A DNA stretch of 49,372 bases from Parastagonospora avenae f. sp. tritici 18332-5. Lineage: Eukaryota > Ascomycota > Dothideomycetes > Pleosporales > Phaeosphaeriaceae. The stretch is taken from assembly GCA_022559985.1 (NCBI GenBank), contig JAFJTR010000134.1:1-49372 (forward strand), given 5' to 3'. The translations under genes and the position numbers were made by a program. This document shows positions 31,559 through 42,228 of this stretch, piece by piece (the first letter of the stretch is position 1; every line of letters begins with the position of its first letter). The notes under the pieces are model-generated. The model worked only from the letters and a program-made list of their open reading frames with translations. It made no database searches and was not told the origin of the DNA.

Positions 31559-32965
31559 ATGTCCTTGACGAATGCAACCCCGTTAGAAGTAGCCTGCGCG
31601 GCACGAATCGGCTCAAGACAACTTGCCGTATTATCGACCCAGGAGCGTAATGCTGCCCTGGTAGCTATCCACGATGCGCTAGCACAGGGCAAGGATGAAG
31701 TGCTAGCTGGTAATGCAAAGGACCTGGAGTCTGCGAATAAGGCTGCAGAAGGTGGGACCCTAAGTGCAAGCTTGGTGAAGAGGTTGGATCTGGGGAAGCC
31801 GGGGAAATATGAGGATATGCTGCAGGGTATTCTGGACGTAAAAGAGCTAGAAGATCCAATCAACAAGACCTCTGCGAGGACATTACTGGACGACAACCTC
31901 ACGCTTTCAAGGATCACGTGCCCAATCGGCGTACTTCTGATCATCTTCGAGGCTCGACCAGAAGTCATTGCGAACATTTCAGCTCTAGCCATCAAGTCTG
32001 GAAATGCAGCAATTCTCAAAGGAGGCAGAGAGTCGAGCCACAGCTTTGCTGCAATTGCTTCGATAATTTCAAAAGCCCTCGCTTCAACAGCAGTACCTTC
32101 AGACTGCCTGCAACTCGTCCAAACACACGATGTAATTGCGGATCTGCTGAAGCAAGACACCTACATCGACCTCTGCATCCCACGCGGCGGCAACAAGCTC
32201 GTGCGATATGTCAAAGATACAACCACCATCCCTGTCCTCGGCCACGCAGACGGGATATGCTGCACCTACCTCTGCTCTGACTACCCAGCCGACAAAGCCA
32301 CCAAGATCATCATCGACGCCAAAACGTCCTACCCAGCCGGCTGCAACTCCACGGAGCAACTCCTCGTCGACACCGCCGCCCTAACCACCACGCTCCCCAC
32401 TGTTGCCCAAGCCCTCCTCCAAAAAGGCGTCTCATTGCGCTGTGACCCCGCCTCCTTCTCCGCCCTGACATCCAGCTTAGACCAGCACTCCGCAAATTTG
32501 GTCCAAGAAGCCGGCCCTGACGACTTCGACACAGAGTTTCTCGACTACACCCTCGCCATCAAAACCGTCCCATCCCTCACCGACGCCATCTCCCACATCA
32601 ACACCCACTCCTCGCACCACACCGACGCCATTCTCACCATCAACCCCGCCACCGCAAATGCCTTCCTCTCCGCCATCGATTCCAGCTCGGTGTACTGGAA
32701 CACATCCACGCGCATGGCCGATGGCCAGCGCTACGGCTTCGGCACGGAGGTGGGCATCAGCACGAACAAGATACATAGCAGAGGACCTGTGGGGTTGGAG
32801 GGCCTGACGATTTATAAATGGGTGCTAGTGGGCGATGCGCAGGTTAGTGCGGATTATGGCGCGGGTGGGAGGAAGTGGAAGCATGAGGTTTTGGCGGATG
32901 AGGGGGTCGCGAGGAGTGAGGAGGAGAGGGAGGTGTTGAGGAGGTTTAGGGCGGGGAAAGCGTAA
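31559..32965 (+). CDS. PRO2: Gamma-glutamyl phosphate reductase
   Basis: Reduces gamma-glutamyl phosphate to glutamate-5-semialdehyde with NADPH, the second step of proline synthesis from glutamate. Intronless, 468 residues; the yeast enzyme is 456. Family marks are CPIGVLLIIFEARPEVIANI, AIKSGNAAILKGGRESSHS, the IDLCIPRGG block, VLGHADGICCTYL, the catalytic cysteine near 262 in SYPAGCNSTEQLLVDTA, and the C-terminal STRMADGQRYGFGTEVGISTNKIHSRGPVGLEGLT signature. The enzyme is of the separate (ProA) type, not a plant-like fused synthetase, since no kinase domain precedes it. The start ATG at 31559 fits the family N-terminus. Confidence 0.96.
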   Translation: MSLTNATPLEVACAARIGSRQLAVLSTQERNAALVAIHDALAQGKDEVLAGNAKDLESANKAAEGGTLSASLVKRLDLGKPGKYEDMLQGILDVKELEDPINKTSARTLLDDNLTLSRITCPIGVLLIIFEARPEVIANISALAIKSGNAAILKGGRESSHSFAAIASIISKALASTAVPSDCLQLVQTHDVIADLLKQDTYIDLCIPRGGNKLVRYVKDTTTIPVLGHADGICCTYLCSDYPADKATKIIIDAKTSYPAGCNSTEQLLVDTAALTTTLPTVAQALLQKGVSLRCDPASFSALTSSLDQHSANLVQEAGPDDFDTEFLDYTLAIKTVPSLTDAISHINTHSSHHTDAILTINPATANAFLSAIDSSSVYWNTSTRMADGQRYGFGTEVGISTNKIHSRGPVGLEGLTIYKWVLVGDAQVSADYGAGGRKWKHEVLADEGVARSEEEREVLRRFRAGKA

Positions 32966-33487
32966 GATATAAAATGCTGGTATGGAAATCGTGATATGGG
33001 GAAAAATGAGTCGCAATGAATAGATGCACGTGATTACTATTTACCCCCGGTTTTCCTCCTCATTCTCGTGCCATGGGACATGTTGCTCCACACCCCCGAC
33101 TACCAGTCTCCCTGGTTGCGTGCCAAGTTCACCCCTCTGTACTACTGTTACATAGTCACACCTACCGTGCCTCGGGCGGTCCATTGAACCACGTTCCACA
33201 TGTCCCTGTGCGAGCGCAATGTGTCACTTTTCTACCAGACACTCATTCCCGACAGAAGGGCTTCCCGGGTCCAAACTATTAAAGGTCATCATTTTGGCAA
33301 GGCTCACTTGAAAAAGTGCGGGGACGAGGTGGGTTTAGTCGTCTTGGCTGAAATGCGTTTATCAATTGGTATGCTATACACCTATGTGCAAGAAGCTGCG
33401 CTTATGTATGCCCGACTGGTCTTCGTTCTATCTTCCCTCATATCATAGTTGTGGTATCTCATCATCCTATTCTCCTCTTTTCAGCGT
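32966..33487. other. Convergent intergenic, PRO2/UGM
   Basis: 3' flanks of both genes. I see no gene or repeat. Confidence 0.45.
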
Positions 33488-35196
33488 CTAATCAACGCCC
33501 TTGTTGCGCAGAGCCAGGGAAGGCTCAGCGAAAATCTGCGCGCCGTCTTTGAGGCGGCGCTCAGTGTTCTGGCGGCCGTTGACAAAGTCGGGGTGGTTGA
33601 GAGTGAGCTCAACGGCGCCGTTGACAATGTGGTCGACGGCCTCGACGCCCAACATAAACGAGTGGTCCTGGTTGCCGACTTCGTAGCGCCATGAGCCGAA
33701 GCGGCCACGGGACAGGATGTCCTTGGCCTGGAGGGCAGGGAGAAGCTTGGTGAGGACACCCTCACGCTCGAGCGAGGGAGTGGGGTATCCGTGGTCAAAG
33801 CGGCGATGGTAGGTCGAGACGATCTCGTCACCGGGCTTGATCATCTCTGTGTTGATGAGACCCTGGATCGAGTCCTTGAGCATGTTCTTCTCGTCGACTG
33901 GCTTCAAGCTCGATTCCGAGACCTCAAGCATGATCGACCAGTATGGTCCGGCCTGGGGCTCAGTGGACTTGGGCTTCGAACCGTCTGCAAGCTGCTGCGT
34001 GGCGAGCTTGACGTCGGCCTGAGGCTGGTTGTATGGCGAGTAGTTGGAGAAGATGGTAGCGCGGTAGAATGGGCAGTCGTCCTCGGGGAAGTACAGCCAG
34101 CACTTGTCGCCAATGCGCTCTGGTCGCTCGCCTCGGATACCAACACCGATGACATGTGTGGTGGAGTAGAAAAGTCCCTTGCTGAGATCGATGAGTTCTT
34201 TGTCGCCCATCTTCTCCACTAGAGAGTCGACAGCCATTGTGTTGACCAACTTCTTGTAGTTGATAACGGTGCCGTCCTTCATGATCACCTTGTGGCCATC
34301 TGCGTCGACCTTGGTGACTGAGCCCTTGTCACCATATCGCTTCTTCTCGGCAGGCAATGTGTTGTCAACAGCTATCCAGATACCACCAGTTCCGTCCTTT
34401 GCGGGAAAGCGGAAGGTAGCGTTGGGACCCCAATTGCCCGCAGTCTTGTTGTGGATGATGTTGTTGATTACACCCTTGACGTTGGGAGCGGCGACACGCT
34501 CACCAAGCCATTGGCACTGCATCTTGGTGGTCGGCACGGCCCACACCTTGTAGTTGTATGGCCTCATGAAGAGGTCTGCAATGCCGACACCCATCTGCCG
34601 CATGATCCACTCGTCAAAATCCTTGGGCTTTGTGTTCGCCACGCGGGCCTCGAGAGCGGCGTCGATCAAGCCATCGACACACTTTGCTTGGTCGTCCTTG
34701 CCCAGCATGGACAGGTTGTTCTGGAATGGGTAGGGGACCCATTGGCTCTTGCAGCGGACGTACGAGATACGCTGGTGGGTGTACCAGTCTTCCTCGCGAG
34801 GCAGCGCCTCGTCGATGCAGTCGTCGAAGTACTTGTAGTGGGAGAAGATGACATGGCCACCGACGTCGTAGAGCTGTTGATGTCAGACTTGACAAAGTCA
34901 ATTGACCGAGCAAATACTTACGAAGCCCTCTGGTGTGACATCAGTCGAAGCCAGACCTCCAGGAGTCTCGTTCGAGTCCACGATCAGCCATGAGGGGCCA
35001 TCCTGTGCAACTTAGCAATTGCCCCTCTGAGCATTGTATTATCCTGATCGTACAATTTGGTGAAGACGCTTCGCGGCTCCCAGACCAGTCGGTCCAGCGC
35101 CAATGACGAGCACATCGACAGAGCTGTACCATGGTCAGCTCGAGCTCCAAGTGCATGTGGGGGGCGGTGAGTATACATTTCTTCCTTGGCAGCCAT
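33488..35196 (-). CDS. ugmA: UDP-galactopyranose mutase
   Basis: FAD enzyme that contracts UDP-galactopyranose to UDP-galactofuranose, the precursor of fungal Galf-containing wall glycans. Minus-strand exons 35177-35196, 35054-35123, 34922-35002 and 33488-34873 join to 518 residues; Aspergillus enzymes are about 510. The first exon is only 20 nt (MAAKEE plus two bases). The Rossmann loop VIGAGPTGLGAA is at about 13-24, followed by SWLIVDSNETPGGLAS and LYDVGGHVIFSHYKYFDD. Further marks are VPYPFQNN, YNYKVWAVP, FNYSPYNQP-like FSNYSPYNQP, STYHRRFDHGYPTPS and RGRFGSWRYEVGNQDHSFMLGVEAVD. It lies divergent from a nucleotide-sugar transporter. Confidence 0.95.
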
Positions 35197-36482
35197 CTTT
35201 CCCTGCAAGAGCTCTTGAAAACTCGGAACTCTCTTTAATGTCTGGCGGGCGAGGTTCAACATGTACTCGGCGCACGAGTGAGCAATATAGTACTTCAAGT
35301 GGCGGTGGAGCAGTCCGGAGAGGGCCTGGGGCGTGATGGAGAATTATAGCTCTGCGATAGAACAAGCGCGCCAAGAGATGTTGAGGGTCCAGCTGCAGAC
35401 GACACTTGGGCCACCACCAACTCGGCTGGAGAGCTTGATGCGGTTACGGAAGAAAAGGGGCATATACACCATGGGGGCCTCTAGGAGCAGCGTCATGGCC
35501 GCCCGTGGACGCGACCATTGGCCGTATCGGCCTCCGTGATTCGGACTGATCAATCTGTGTAGCACTTCTACAGTGTTGTGTCATTTCGGCCGGGATGCGC
35601 CCACGGGATTGTTTGTGTGAAGCACGTAGAGGGCCGTATGGAGCAGGTAAAGCTTGACAGCCATCTATCTCTGGGAGCCGCAACACCAAGACCCACGACG
35701 CATCATCTGTGTGCGCCTCTAGTGCGACTGTGTGGTCTGCCCTGCGTACTCTAGGTACTCTTTCTCGAGTGCGACGACATGCATTACCCCTATTGTACGC
35801 CTCACCATGTCAGGCGCTCCACTTTGACGCGCCATAGTTGCCAGGCATTCAGTATGCTGGAACGCCTTGCTCGCGTCGCATACCTGTTATCTTTATTGCG
35901 ATGGGCGCTGCAGTTCAAGCGCGAAATTTCACCGCACAGCGGGTACTTACGCGGCGAGCGATGTGCTGCAAACAGAGCAATCTTGCAAATATGAATGATT
36001 GCGCGTCCTCCGACTGGCTCCACAGCAGATCTGTTTCACGTTGTCTGTGTCTGCAAAATCCCGCGCTGCTCCCGTGCGTCAACTTACAAGTCCGTCAAAG
36101 CATTACCCAGTAGCAGCCGCCTAACGCACCACCCCCTGTGAGACGGCCTAGAAGGGCTTCGTCGCTGAATTTCCGCTCCGCCCCTCCCATTAGCGCAAAT
36201 TGCCCGTCACTCTTACCAGTGCTCAACAACTCTCTCGAGCCTCTTTATCTCCCCATTCCCTCTTGTGCACGCTGTCACAGCTCTTCAGTGTTGCTCGTGC
36301 CACGCATCGTGCCTCCAGGTGTTGCATAGTCGTACAGCTCAAGACCATCAGTTAGTGGCCCGCCAATCAGCCGACGACGGACCCCAGTCCAGCGACTTCC
36401 TTTCTTTCACCCTCGCCGCAACACCGCTCCTCGACGACATTCCACTGTCTCCCCTTAGACCACGCCACACACCACCAACACC
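35197..36482. other. Shared divergent promoter region, UGM/transporter
   Basis: 1,286 nt between two divergent start codons. Pyrimidine- and CA-rich leader lies before 36483. I recognise no gene; it could allow coordinated expression of the pair. Confidence 0.5.
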
Positions 36483-37840
36483 ATGTCTGCCGACGAGAAG
36501 ATGCGGTCCTCTGTGGACGCTGCCCGCGACCCAGCGGCGCCAGTGCTCCCCACCGTGAACCCAGAGGCGCAGAAGTCTGCGCCTGAGCCCGCCTCCTTTC
36601 ATCCCGCTGTATACATTGCGTACGTCTGCCCAACTGACGGAGGCACCGCAGCCGCTGACTGTTGCGCAGGACATGGATCACTCTCAGTTCGAGCACCATC
36701 GTCTTCAACAAGTACATCCTCGATACTGCCAAGTTCCGTATGTATGCCACTCGAGCCTCCGCAGCGTCAGCTTACATTCTCTGTAGATTTTCCCATCGCC
36801 CTCACGACATGGCATTTGGTCTTTGCTACCGTCATGACCCAAGGTCTCGCCCGCTTCACCACCATCCTCGACTCGAGAAAGAAGGTGCCCATGACGGGCC
36901 GCGTATACCTCCGAGCTATCGTCCCAATCGGTCTTTTCTTCAGTTTGAGCTTGATCTGCGGTAACCAGGCATATCTGCACTTAAGTGTAGCTTTCATCCA
37001 GATGCTGAAGGTATGTGTCCACGCTGCAAGCGGATGACTGGCGATGCTAACATGCGCCAGGCCACCATGCCGGTCTGGGTTCTCCTCACCACTGCGGTCA
37101 TGGGTGTCGCTCCCCTAAACATGACAGTCCTCGGAAATGTCTCGTTCATCGTCATCGGTGTTGTGATCGCGTCGTTTGGCGAGATTCAGTTTGTCATGAC
37201 TGGCTTCATCTGGCAAGTTGGTGGACTCGCATTCGAGGCTATCCGCCTCGTCATGGTTCAGCGCTTGCTCAGCTCCGCCGAGTTTAAGATGGACCCGCTC
37301 GTCTCGCTCTACTACTACGCTCCTGCCTGCGCCTGCATGAACGGCTTCGTCTTGCTCTTCACCGAGCTGCCTTCCCTTACCATGGAGGACATCTACCGTG
37401 TTGGAGGGCTCACTCTGTTCTCTAACGCACTCGTCGCTTTCCTACTCAACGTGTCCGTTGTGTTCCTGATCGGCAAGACTTCCTCGCTCGTGCTCACCCT
37501 CTCTGGTGTGCTCAAGGACATTCTTCTTGTCTTTGCGTCCATGTTCCTGTTCAAGGACCCCGTCTCTCTCCTCCAGGCTTTTGGCTACACCATCGCGCTC
37601 GGTGGGCTGATCTACTACAAGCTCGGCGCTGAGAAGTTGAAGGAGTACCTCGGACAGGGCGGCATGAAGTGGCAAGAACTTGGTCACACCCGCCCCGTGC
37701 TCCGCAAGCTGATGATCTTCGCGGCTGTCATCATGTCAATGTTCATGATCTTGGGATCCCTTGGGCCCCGTTACGCACCCGACCAGACTGCCAAGGCTTA
37801 CAACGGCATTGGCAAGCTCATCGGTGAGAAGGGTGTATGA
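36483..37840 (+). CDS. ugtA: Nucleotide-sugar transporter, TPT/DMT family; probable UDP-galactofuranose carrier
   Basis: Golgi membrane antiporter of the triose-phosphate-translocator family. Exons 36483-36619, 36670-36737, 36787-37010 and 37061-37840 join to 402 residues. A hydrophilic N-terminus of about 45 residues precedes some ten membrane helices. Characteristic blocks are TWITLSSSTIVFNKYIL, FPIALTTWHLVFAT, a SLICGNQAYLHLSVAFIQMLKA block, VVIASFGEIQFVMTGF, and the GKTSSLVLTLSGVLKDILLVFASM motif with the KD pair. In Aspergillus the UDP-Galf transporter gene (ugtA/glfB) is the neighbour of the mutase gene (ugmA/glfA). The same arrangement here is the main ground for the substrate; the family alone would allow other sugars. 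Confidence 0.85.
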
Positions 37841-38721
37841 ACGTATCTGGAATGAGCACGAGCATCGCCCGCAGATTCAAGACGTTTTTGGTCAGCCCTG
37901 CGGTCGAGAATACAGACTTCACAATTCACATTTCGCCTCTTGTCTTCCTATAACTTATTTAGTGCACATTGGGGTGGTTACTGGTGTTCTGAAGCATAGA
38001 CAGCGGGTCTTTCCATGCCATGGGGCCCTCTCATTTTTCGACTCATGGTGCGAACGCATTTGCAAATGATCCACTAGCATGTCAGGGAGCAACGACAGGA
38101 ATACGAAAGTACACGTTGTGTCATATAGATCTTACAGCGCTAGCTCGTGCTGGATGTAACGAGTATATACTCTAGCTAAATAATGGTAATGCGTTAAAGC
38201 AACGTTTATTTTCCGTAAACACGTGTGAAACAACCTATTCTGATGCATCGATGGAAGGTTTTGTGTAAAGAGCTAGGTCAAGGATGCGCGCCAACAACGT
38301 ATTCGTCTTTGCATACATGCAAATATCAGGCCTGCCAGATTGCAGGAGTTGAGCATTGCGAAGTCTTTGCTCAACGAAACAGCATGCATTCCGATGGCGA
38401 TGGACTTCTATGTACCGCGGCACGTGACAATGCGGCGATCGTGACGGAAGCTTTCGATTTTGTACACAGCAAGCAAAGTAAAGTTAGACCTAGGATATTA
38501 AATTCAAATTATCGAACGGCTTAAAAAAACATGCAAGCGCACGTTCAGCGTGCGCCGTGGCTGCTACCTGCATCGTGTTTTTTTGCCGAAGCGGTCAGCT
38601 CAGCGCCAAGCCCTCGTTAGCGCCCGGCCGCTCCCACACAGCTCGAAATTCGTCGAACTTCGACATCTTCCGTTCTTTACTAACCCCCAGCAACACCACC
38701 ACTTGCTCAACGACAGTCAAG
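37841..38721. other. Intergenic, transporter to RPL18
   Basis: It holds the transporter 3' UTR and the RPL18 promoter, including the 7-bp-arm palindrome at 38537-38555. Otherwise I see nothing. Confidence 0.5.
38537..38555. promoter_or_regulatory. Perfect 19-nt inverted repeat upstream of RPL18
   Basis: GCGCACG and CGTGCGC separated by TTCAG, 167 nt before the RPL18 start codon. It could be a dimeric transcription-factor site. No factor is assigned. Confidence 0.3.
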
Positions 38722-39546
38722 ATGGGTATCGATCTCGACAAGCACCATGTTCGAGACGGGCACCGCAGTATGTGAACCCCCGTCGAGTCGGCGCAGCAAT
38801 GCGCTGGCGACTGCTGTCTTTTAGACGCAACATGAGATTCCGAGCAGGAGGATTGACGAGTATACAGAGGTCCCTAAGTCCACCAACCCCTACGTTAAGT
38901 TGTTGGTGCGTCTTTACAAGTTCCTGGCTCGTAAGTACTTCCATTGAATTTGCACGAGGTGTGTGCGCTGACAGCAACAGGCCGTACCGATGCCCCCTTC
39001 AACAAGGTCGTTCTCCGACGCCTCATGATGTCCAAGATCAACCGCCCTCGTAAGACTGCCAAACAGACAATGCCTCTCGAGCGCATTCACTAACACCGTG
39101 ATAGCCGTCAGCCTGTCCAAGATCGTCGCGACTGCTGCCAACAAGCACTCCTCAAAGGCACACGAGGGCAAGACCATTGTCATTGTACGATTTCCATCGA
39201 CAAACTCCACACAACAATGCTAATGCAGAAATAGGTCGGCACCGTCACTGATGATAACCGTCTCCTTGAGCTTCCCAAGCTCTCCATCGCGGCAATGCGC
39301 TTCACTGCGTCTGCCCGTGCGCGCATCCTGAAGGCCGGCGGCGAGACCCTCACTATCGACGAGGTCGCTACCCGCTACCCCACTGGAGCTAACACCCTCC
39401 TCCTCCGTGGACCCAAGAACTCCCGCGAGAGCGTCAAGCACTTCGGCATGGGTCCCCACTCCCACAAGAAGCCCTACGTCGAGTCCAAGGGCCGCAAGTT
39501 CGAGCGTGCTCGTGGTCGCAGAAGGTCGCGTGGTTTCAAGGTCTAA
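38722..39546 (+). CDS. RPL18: 60S ribosomal protein eL18
   Basis: Structural protein of the large ribosomal subunit. Five exons, 38722-38767, 38868-38930, 38981-39049, 39105-39184 and 39235-39546, join to 189 residues; yeast is 186. Intron 1 (100 nt) ends at the CAG at 38865-38867, giving GHRKVPKSTNPYVKLLVRLY, the family sequence. Earlier TAG or CAG sites would put a stop in frame. The later blocks LARRTDAPFNKVVLRRLMMSKINRPPVSLSKI, KTIVIVGTVTDDNRLLELPK and the C-terminal GRKFERARGRRRSRGFKV are diagnostic. Four introns concentrated in the first half are usual for fungal ribosomal protein genes. I looked for C/D snoRNA boxes in the introns and saw none. Confidence 0.96.
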
Positions 39547-39994
39547 GCGTGTGCTGGAAGCAGTGCTTTTTCTCTGGGTTGTTGGCGTGGTCAAGGTCAT
39601 GGGAATTCACTTACGAGGCGCGCATCATGACTGGCAAGAGCTTTTCAAATGCTCGCAAAAAGATACTCAATGTCTCAGTAGACAATGAAACTATACCCAC
39701 GAGCTCTCCCGGGCTCTTGAGGTCAACTCATGAATTTACGATTCAAATCGATGCGCAACTAGTGATGTCCACCCACTTTGAGCCGACATGTGTCTGACCA
39801 TCATCTTGCACGATTTGCCCGCTTTCGGGGCGATTGTCCACGAACTTTTCGCGACCTAAATTTTCATCGTGCCCCGCAACCAGCCAACCACAGCTCAGCT
39901 CGCCAGCCCACATGATTTCCCAAAGTAGTCACTACTATCACTATTACACTTGACATCACCTTCAACGAATCTCTCAGCGACTGAACAACACAGC
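39547..39994. other. Intergenic, RPL18 to ADE2
   Basis: 3' UTR of RPL18 and promoter of ADE2, same strand. Nothing else is seen. Confidence 0.5.
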
Positions 39995-41704
39995 ATGGTC
40001 GACAATCGCAAGGTGGGTGTATTGGGCGGCGGCCAGCTAGGCCGCATGCTCATTGAAGCTGCGAATCGCCTCAATGTCCAGGTCAATGTCCTGGACGCAG
40101 CAGCATCGCCCGCGAAGCAAATCTCCGCACACGACGGTCACGTTGAGGGGTCTTTCAAGGATGCGGCAGCTGTCAAGCAACTCGCGCAGTCTTGCGATGT
40201 CGTTACCGTCGAGATTGAGCACGTGGACACCCATATGCTAGAGGAGGTGGCCAGCGAAGTTGTTGTGGAACCAAGCTGGAAGACATTACGCACCATCAAG
40301 GACAAATATGCGCAAAAGCTGTACCTGAAAGAGCATGGAGTTGATGTTGCAGAAAGCACTGATCTAGAGGGCAAAGGAGCTGAGGGCTTGAAAGAGGTGG
40401 GCGCTTCATATGGTTATCCATTCATGCTGAAGAGCAAGACGGAGGCCTACGATGGCCGAGGCAATTTCGTGGTGAAGAGCGAGGCGGACATCGACGCGGC
40501 CATCCAAGCATTGGGCAGCCGACCCCTGTATGCAGAGCGATGGGCTGACTTCAGGCTCGAGCTTGCGGTGATGGTCGTTAAGACAAAGGACGGCGTGCTC
40601 ACATTCCCTACTGTGGAAACAGTACATGAAGACAGCATCTGCAAGCTTACTTACGCGCCACCAAGGAATGTGTCTGAATCTACAGCACAGAGAGCGCAAG
40701 ACCTGGCTAAGAAGGCAATTGGTGCTTTCGAGGGCAAGGGTGTCTTTGGTGTCGAGATGTTCCTCCTCAAGGACGACAGCCTGCTCATCAATGAGATTGC
40801 ACCGCGACCACACAACTCTGGGCATTACACCATCGAGGCCTGTCCGCTATCGCAATACGATGCGCATCTTCGTGCGATTCTTGATCTACCTATTCCACAA
40901 TCGGCTCTCCGTCTGCGCGAGCCATCAATCATGCTCAACATCCTCGGCGGGAAGACACCGGACTCGCATGTTAAGGTAGCCAAGAAGGCATTGGAGTCAC
41001 CAAACGCTTCGATACATCTCTACGGTAAGGGCGATGCACGCCCGGGTCGCAAGATGGGCCACATTACCATCACAGCACCTACGCTTGCAGAAGCAGAACG
41101 CGAGATTCAACCTCTCATCGACTTTGTTGACGAGCAAAAGGGAAAGGCTCTAGGACCTCGCTCAGAACCTGCGAGTTCGCAGGGAGAGCCTCTGGTCGCC
41201 GTCATCATGGGTTCAGACTCTGACCTCCCAGTGCTTCGTGCTGGTCTCGAGATCCTGCAAAAGCTCGAGATCCCGTTCACAACCCGCATCACATCTGCTC
41301 ATCGCACACCCGACTGGCTTCGCGAGTTCTCCAAGAATGCCTCAAGTACCTCTCTCAAGGTCATCATTGGCGCAGCAGGTGGTGCAGCCCATTTGCCTGG
41401 TATGTGCGCATCATGGACGACGCTTCCTGTCATCGGTCTTCCAGTCAAGGCGACGCACATGGATGGCTGGGACAGCCTGGTCAGCATGACACAGATGCCT
41501 CGTGGTGAGCCCGTCGCTACTGTTGGCATCAACAACAGCACAAACGCGGCGCTGTTGGCTGTGAGAATCCTTGGTGCCGATGACAAGGCGGTCAGAGAGC
41601 GCTTGAGGGTCTGGATGGAGGGCAATGAGAAAGAAGTCATGAGGAAGGACAAGGCGCTGCTAGAAGACGGTTGGGAGGCCTATTTGAAGAGTATGGGCAA
41701 ATAG
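39995..41704 (+). CDS. ADE2: Phosphoribosylaminoimidazole carboxylase (fused PurK-PurE)
   Basis: Carboxylates aminoimidazole ribonucleotide in de novo purine synthesis. Intronless, 569 residues; yeast Ade2 is 571. The N-terminal PurK-like part (about 1-390) opens with VGVLGGGQLGRMLIEAA and has the ATP-grasp features PFMLKSKTEAYDGRGN, GVFGVEMFLL and INEIAPRPHNSGHYTIEA. The C-terminal PurE part (about 400-569) has VAVIMGSDSDLPVL, TRITSAHRTPDWL, IIGAAGGAAHLPGM and LPVIGLPVK. The start at 39995 gives the family N-terminus; an upstream in-frame stretch from 39950 begins with a non-ATG codon and is not needed. A short antisense ORF may overlap the last 25 nt of this gene. Confidence 0.97.
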   Translation: MVDNRKVGVLGGGQLGRMLIEAANRLNVQVNVLDAAASPAKQISAHDGHVEGSFKDAAAVKQLAQSCDVVTVEIEHVDTHMLEEVASEVVVEPSWKTLRTIKDKYAQKLYLKEHGVDVAESTDLEGKGAEGLKEVGASYGYPFMLKSKTEAYDGRGNFVVKSEADIDAAIQALGSRPLYAERWADFRLELAVMVVKTKDGVLTFPTVETVHEDSICKLTYAPPRNVSESTAQRAQDLAKKAIGAFEGKGVFGVEMFLLKDDSLLINEIAPRPHNSGHYTIEACPLSQYDAHLRAILDLPIPQSALRLREPSIMLNILGGKTPDSHVKVAKKALESPNASIHLYGKGDARPGRKMGHITITAPTLAEAEREIQPLIDFVDEQKGKALGPRSEPASSQGEPLVAVIMGSDSDLPVLRAGLEILQKLEIPFTTRITSAHRTPDWLREFSKNASSTSLKVIIGAAGGAAHLPGMCASWTTLPVIGLPVKATHMDGWDSLVSMTQMPRGEPVATVGINNSTNAALLAVRILGADDKAVRERLRVWMEGNEKEVMRKDKALLEDGWEAYLKSMGK

Positions 41705-42050
41705 ATGACCGGTGCCGAGCTTGAGAGGTGAATTGTGGGCTTCGTGATATTCACGTACTCGACATCAAAGAGCGATGGATATTCCCCTACAGACCACTCC
41801 ATGCCCGTGTTTTCGTCTGTGCCTACTTGGAAGCTGTGTTCAAACTCTATTTCAAAGCTAGTCCTGTCGTACCCACCAATCTGACAGCAGCGAATTAACA
41901 AACAAACTACGCAAAAGAAACCAAGATCTCGCTAATCATTCGCAGATCCCAGATGAACGCATGCAGTGCTCTACGACGTGCAGTAGTATGCAGAGCCAGC
42001 TCATCAGTGGCACCTTCTAACACCTTTACATTCCTCCGGTTGGCTGTCAT
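41680..42050 (-). CDS. Possible small two-exon gene of unknown function
   Basis: Two adjacent minus-strand frames look protein-like. If joined through a 41-nt intron (41881-41921, GTTTCT donor, CAG acceptor) they encode about 109 residues from an ATG at 42050. The second part reads IGGYDRTSFEIEFEHSF onward and ends at 41680, overlapping the end of ADE2 by 25 nt on the opposite strand. I recognise no family, and the donor site is weak. It would be divergent from the peroxidase gene at 42229. It may be real, a remnant, or chance. Confidence 0.28.
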
Positions 42051-42228
42051 GTACTTCACGATCGTCGCTTCTTCCCTATCATAATCTAGCACTTACCATT
42101 CGGACCTCACGTCATGGCCCACTCGAGCAATAGACCACTCAACAACACTTCTTCATAAACACACCTCTCTCAATCGCTCCTTCTCCCTCACCTCGCCTCA
42201 CCTAGAAATCTCATTCTTACCTACCAAA

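Noticed and set aside
31195..32160. 321-codon open frame on the minus strand
   Set aside because: It is antisense to the secure PRO2 coding sequence and its translation resembles no family; third-base bias on the sense strand explains it.
35197..36482. A gene in the mutase/transporter divergent gap
   Set aside because: Several short open frames exist on both strands but none has motifs, a signal peptide or consistent codon bias.
38768..38867. RPL18 intron 1 as a snoRNA host
   Set aside because: I found no paired C (RTGATGA) and D (CTGA) boxes or H/ACA structure in it.
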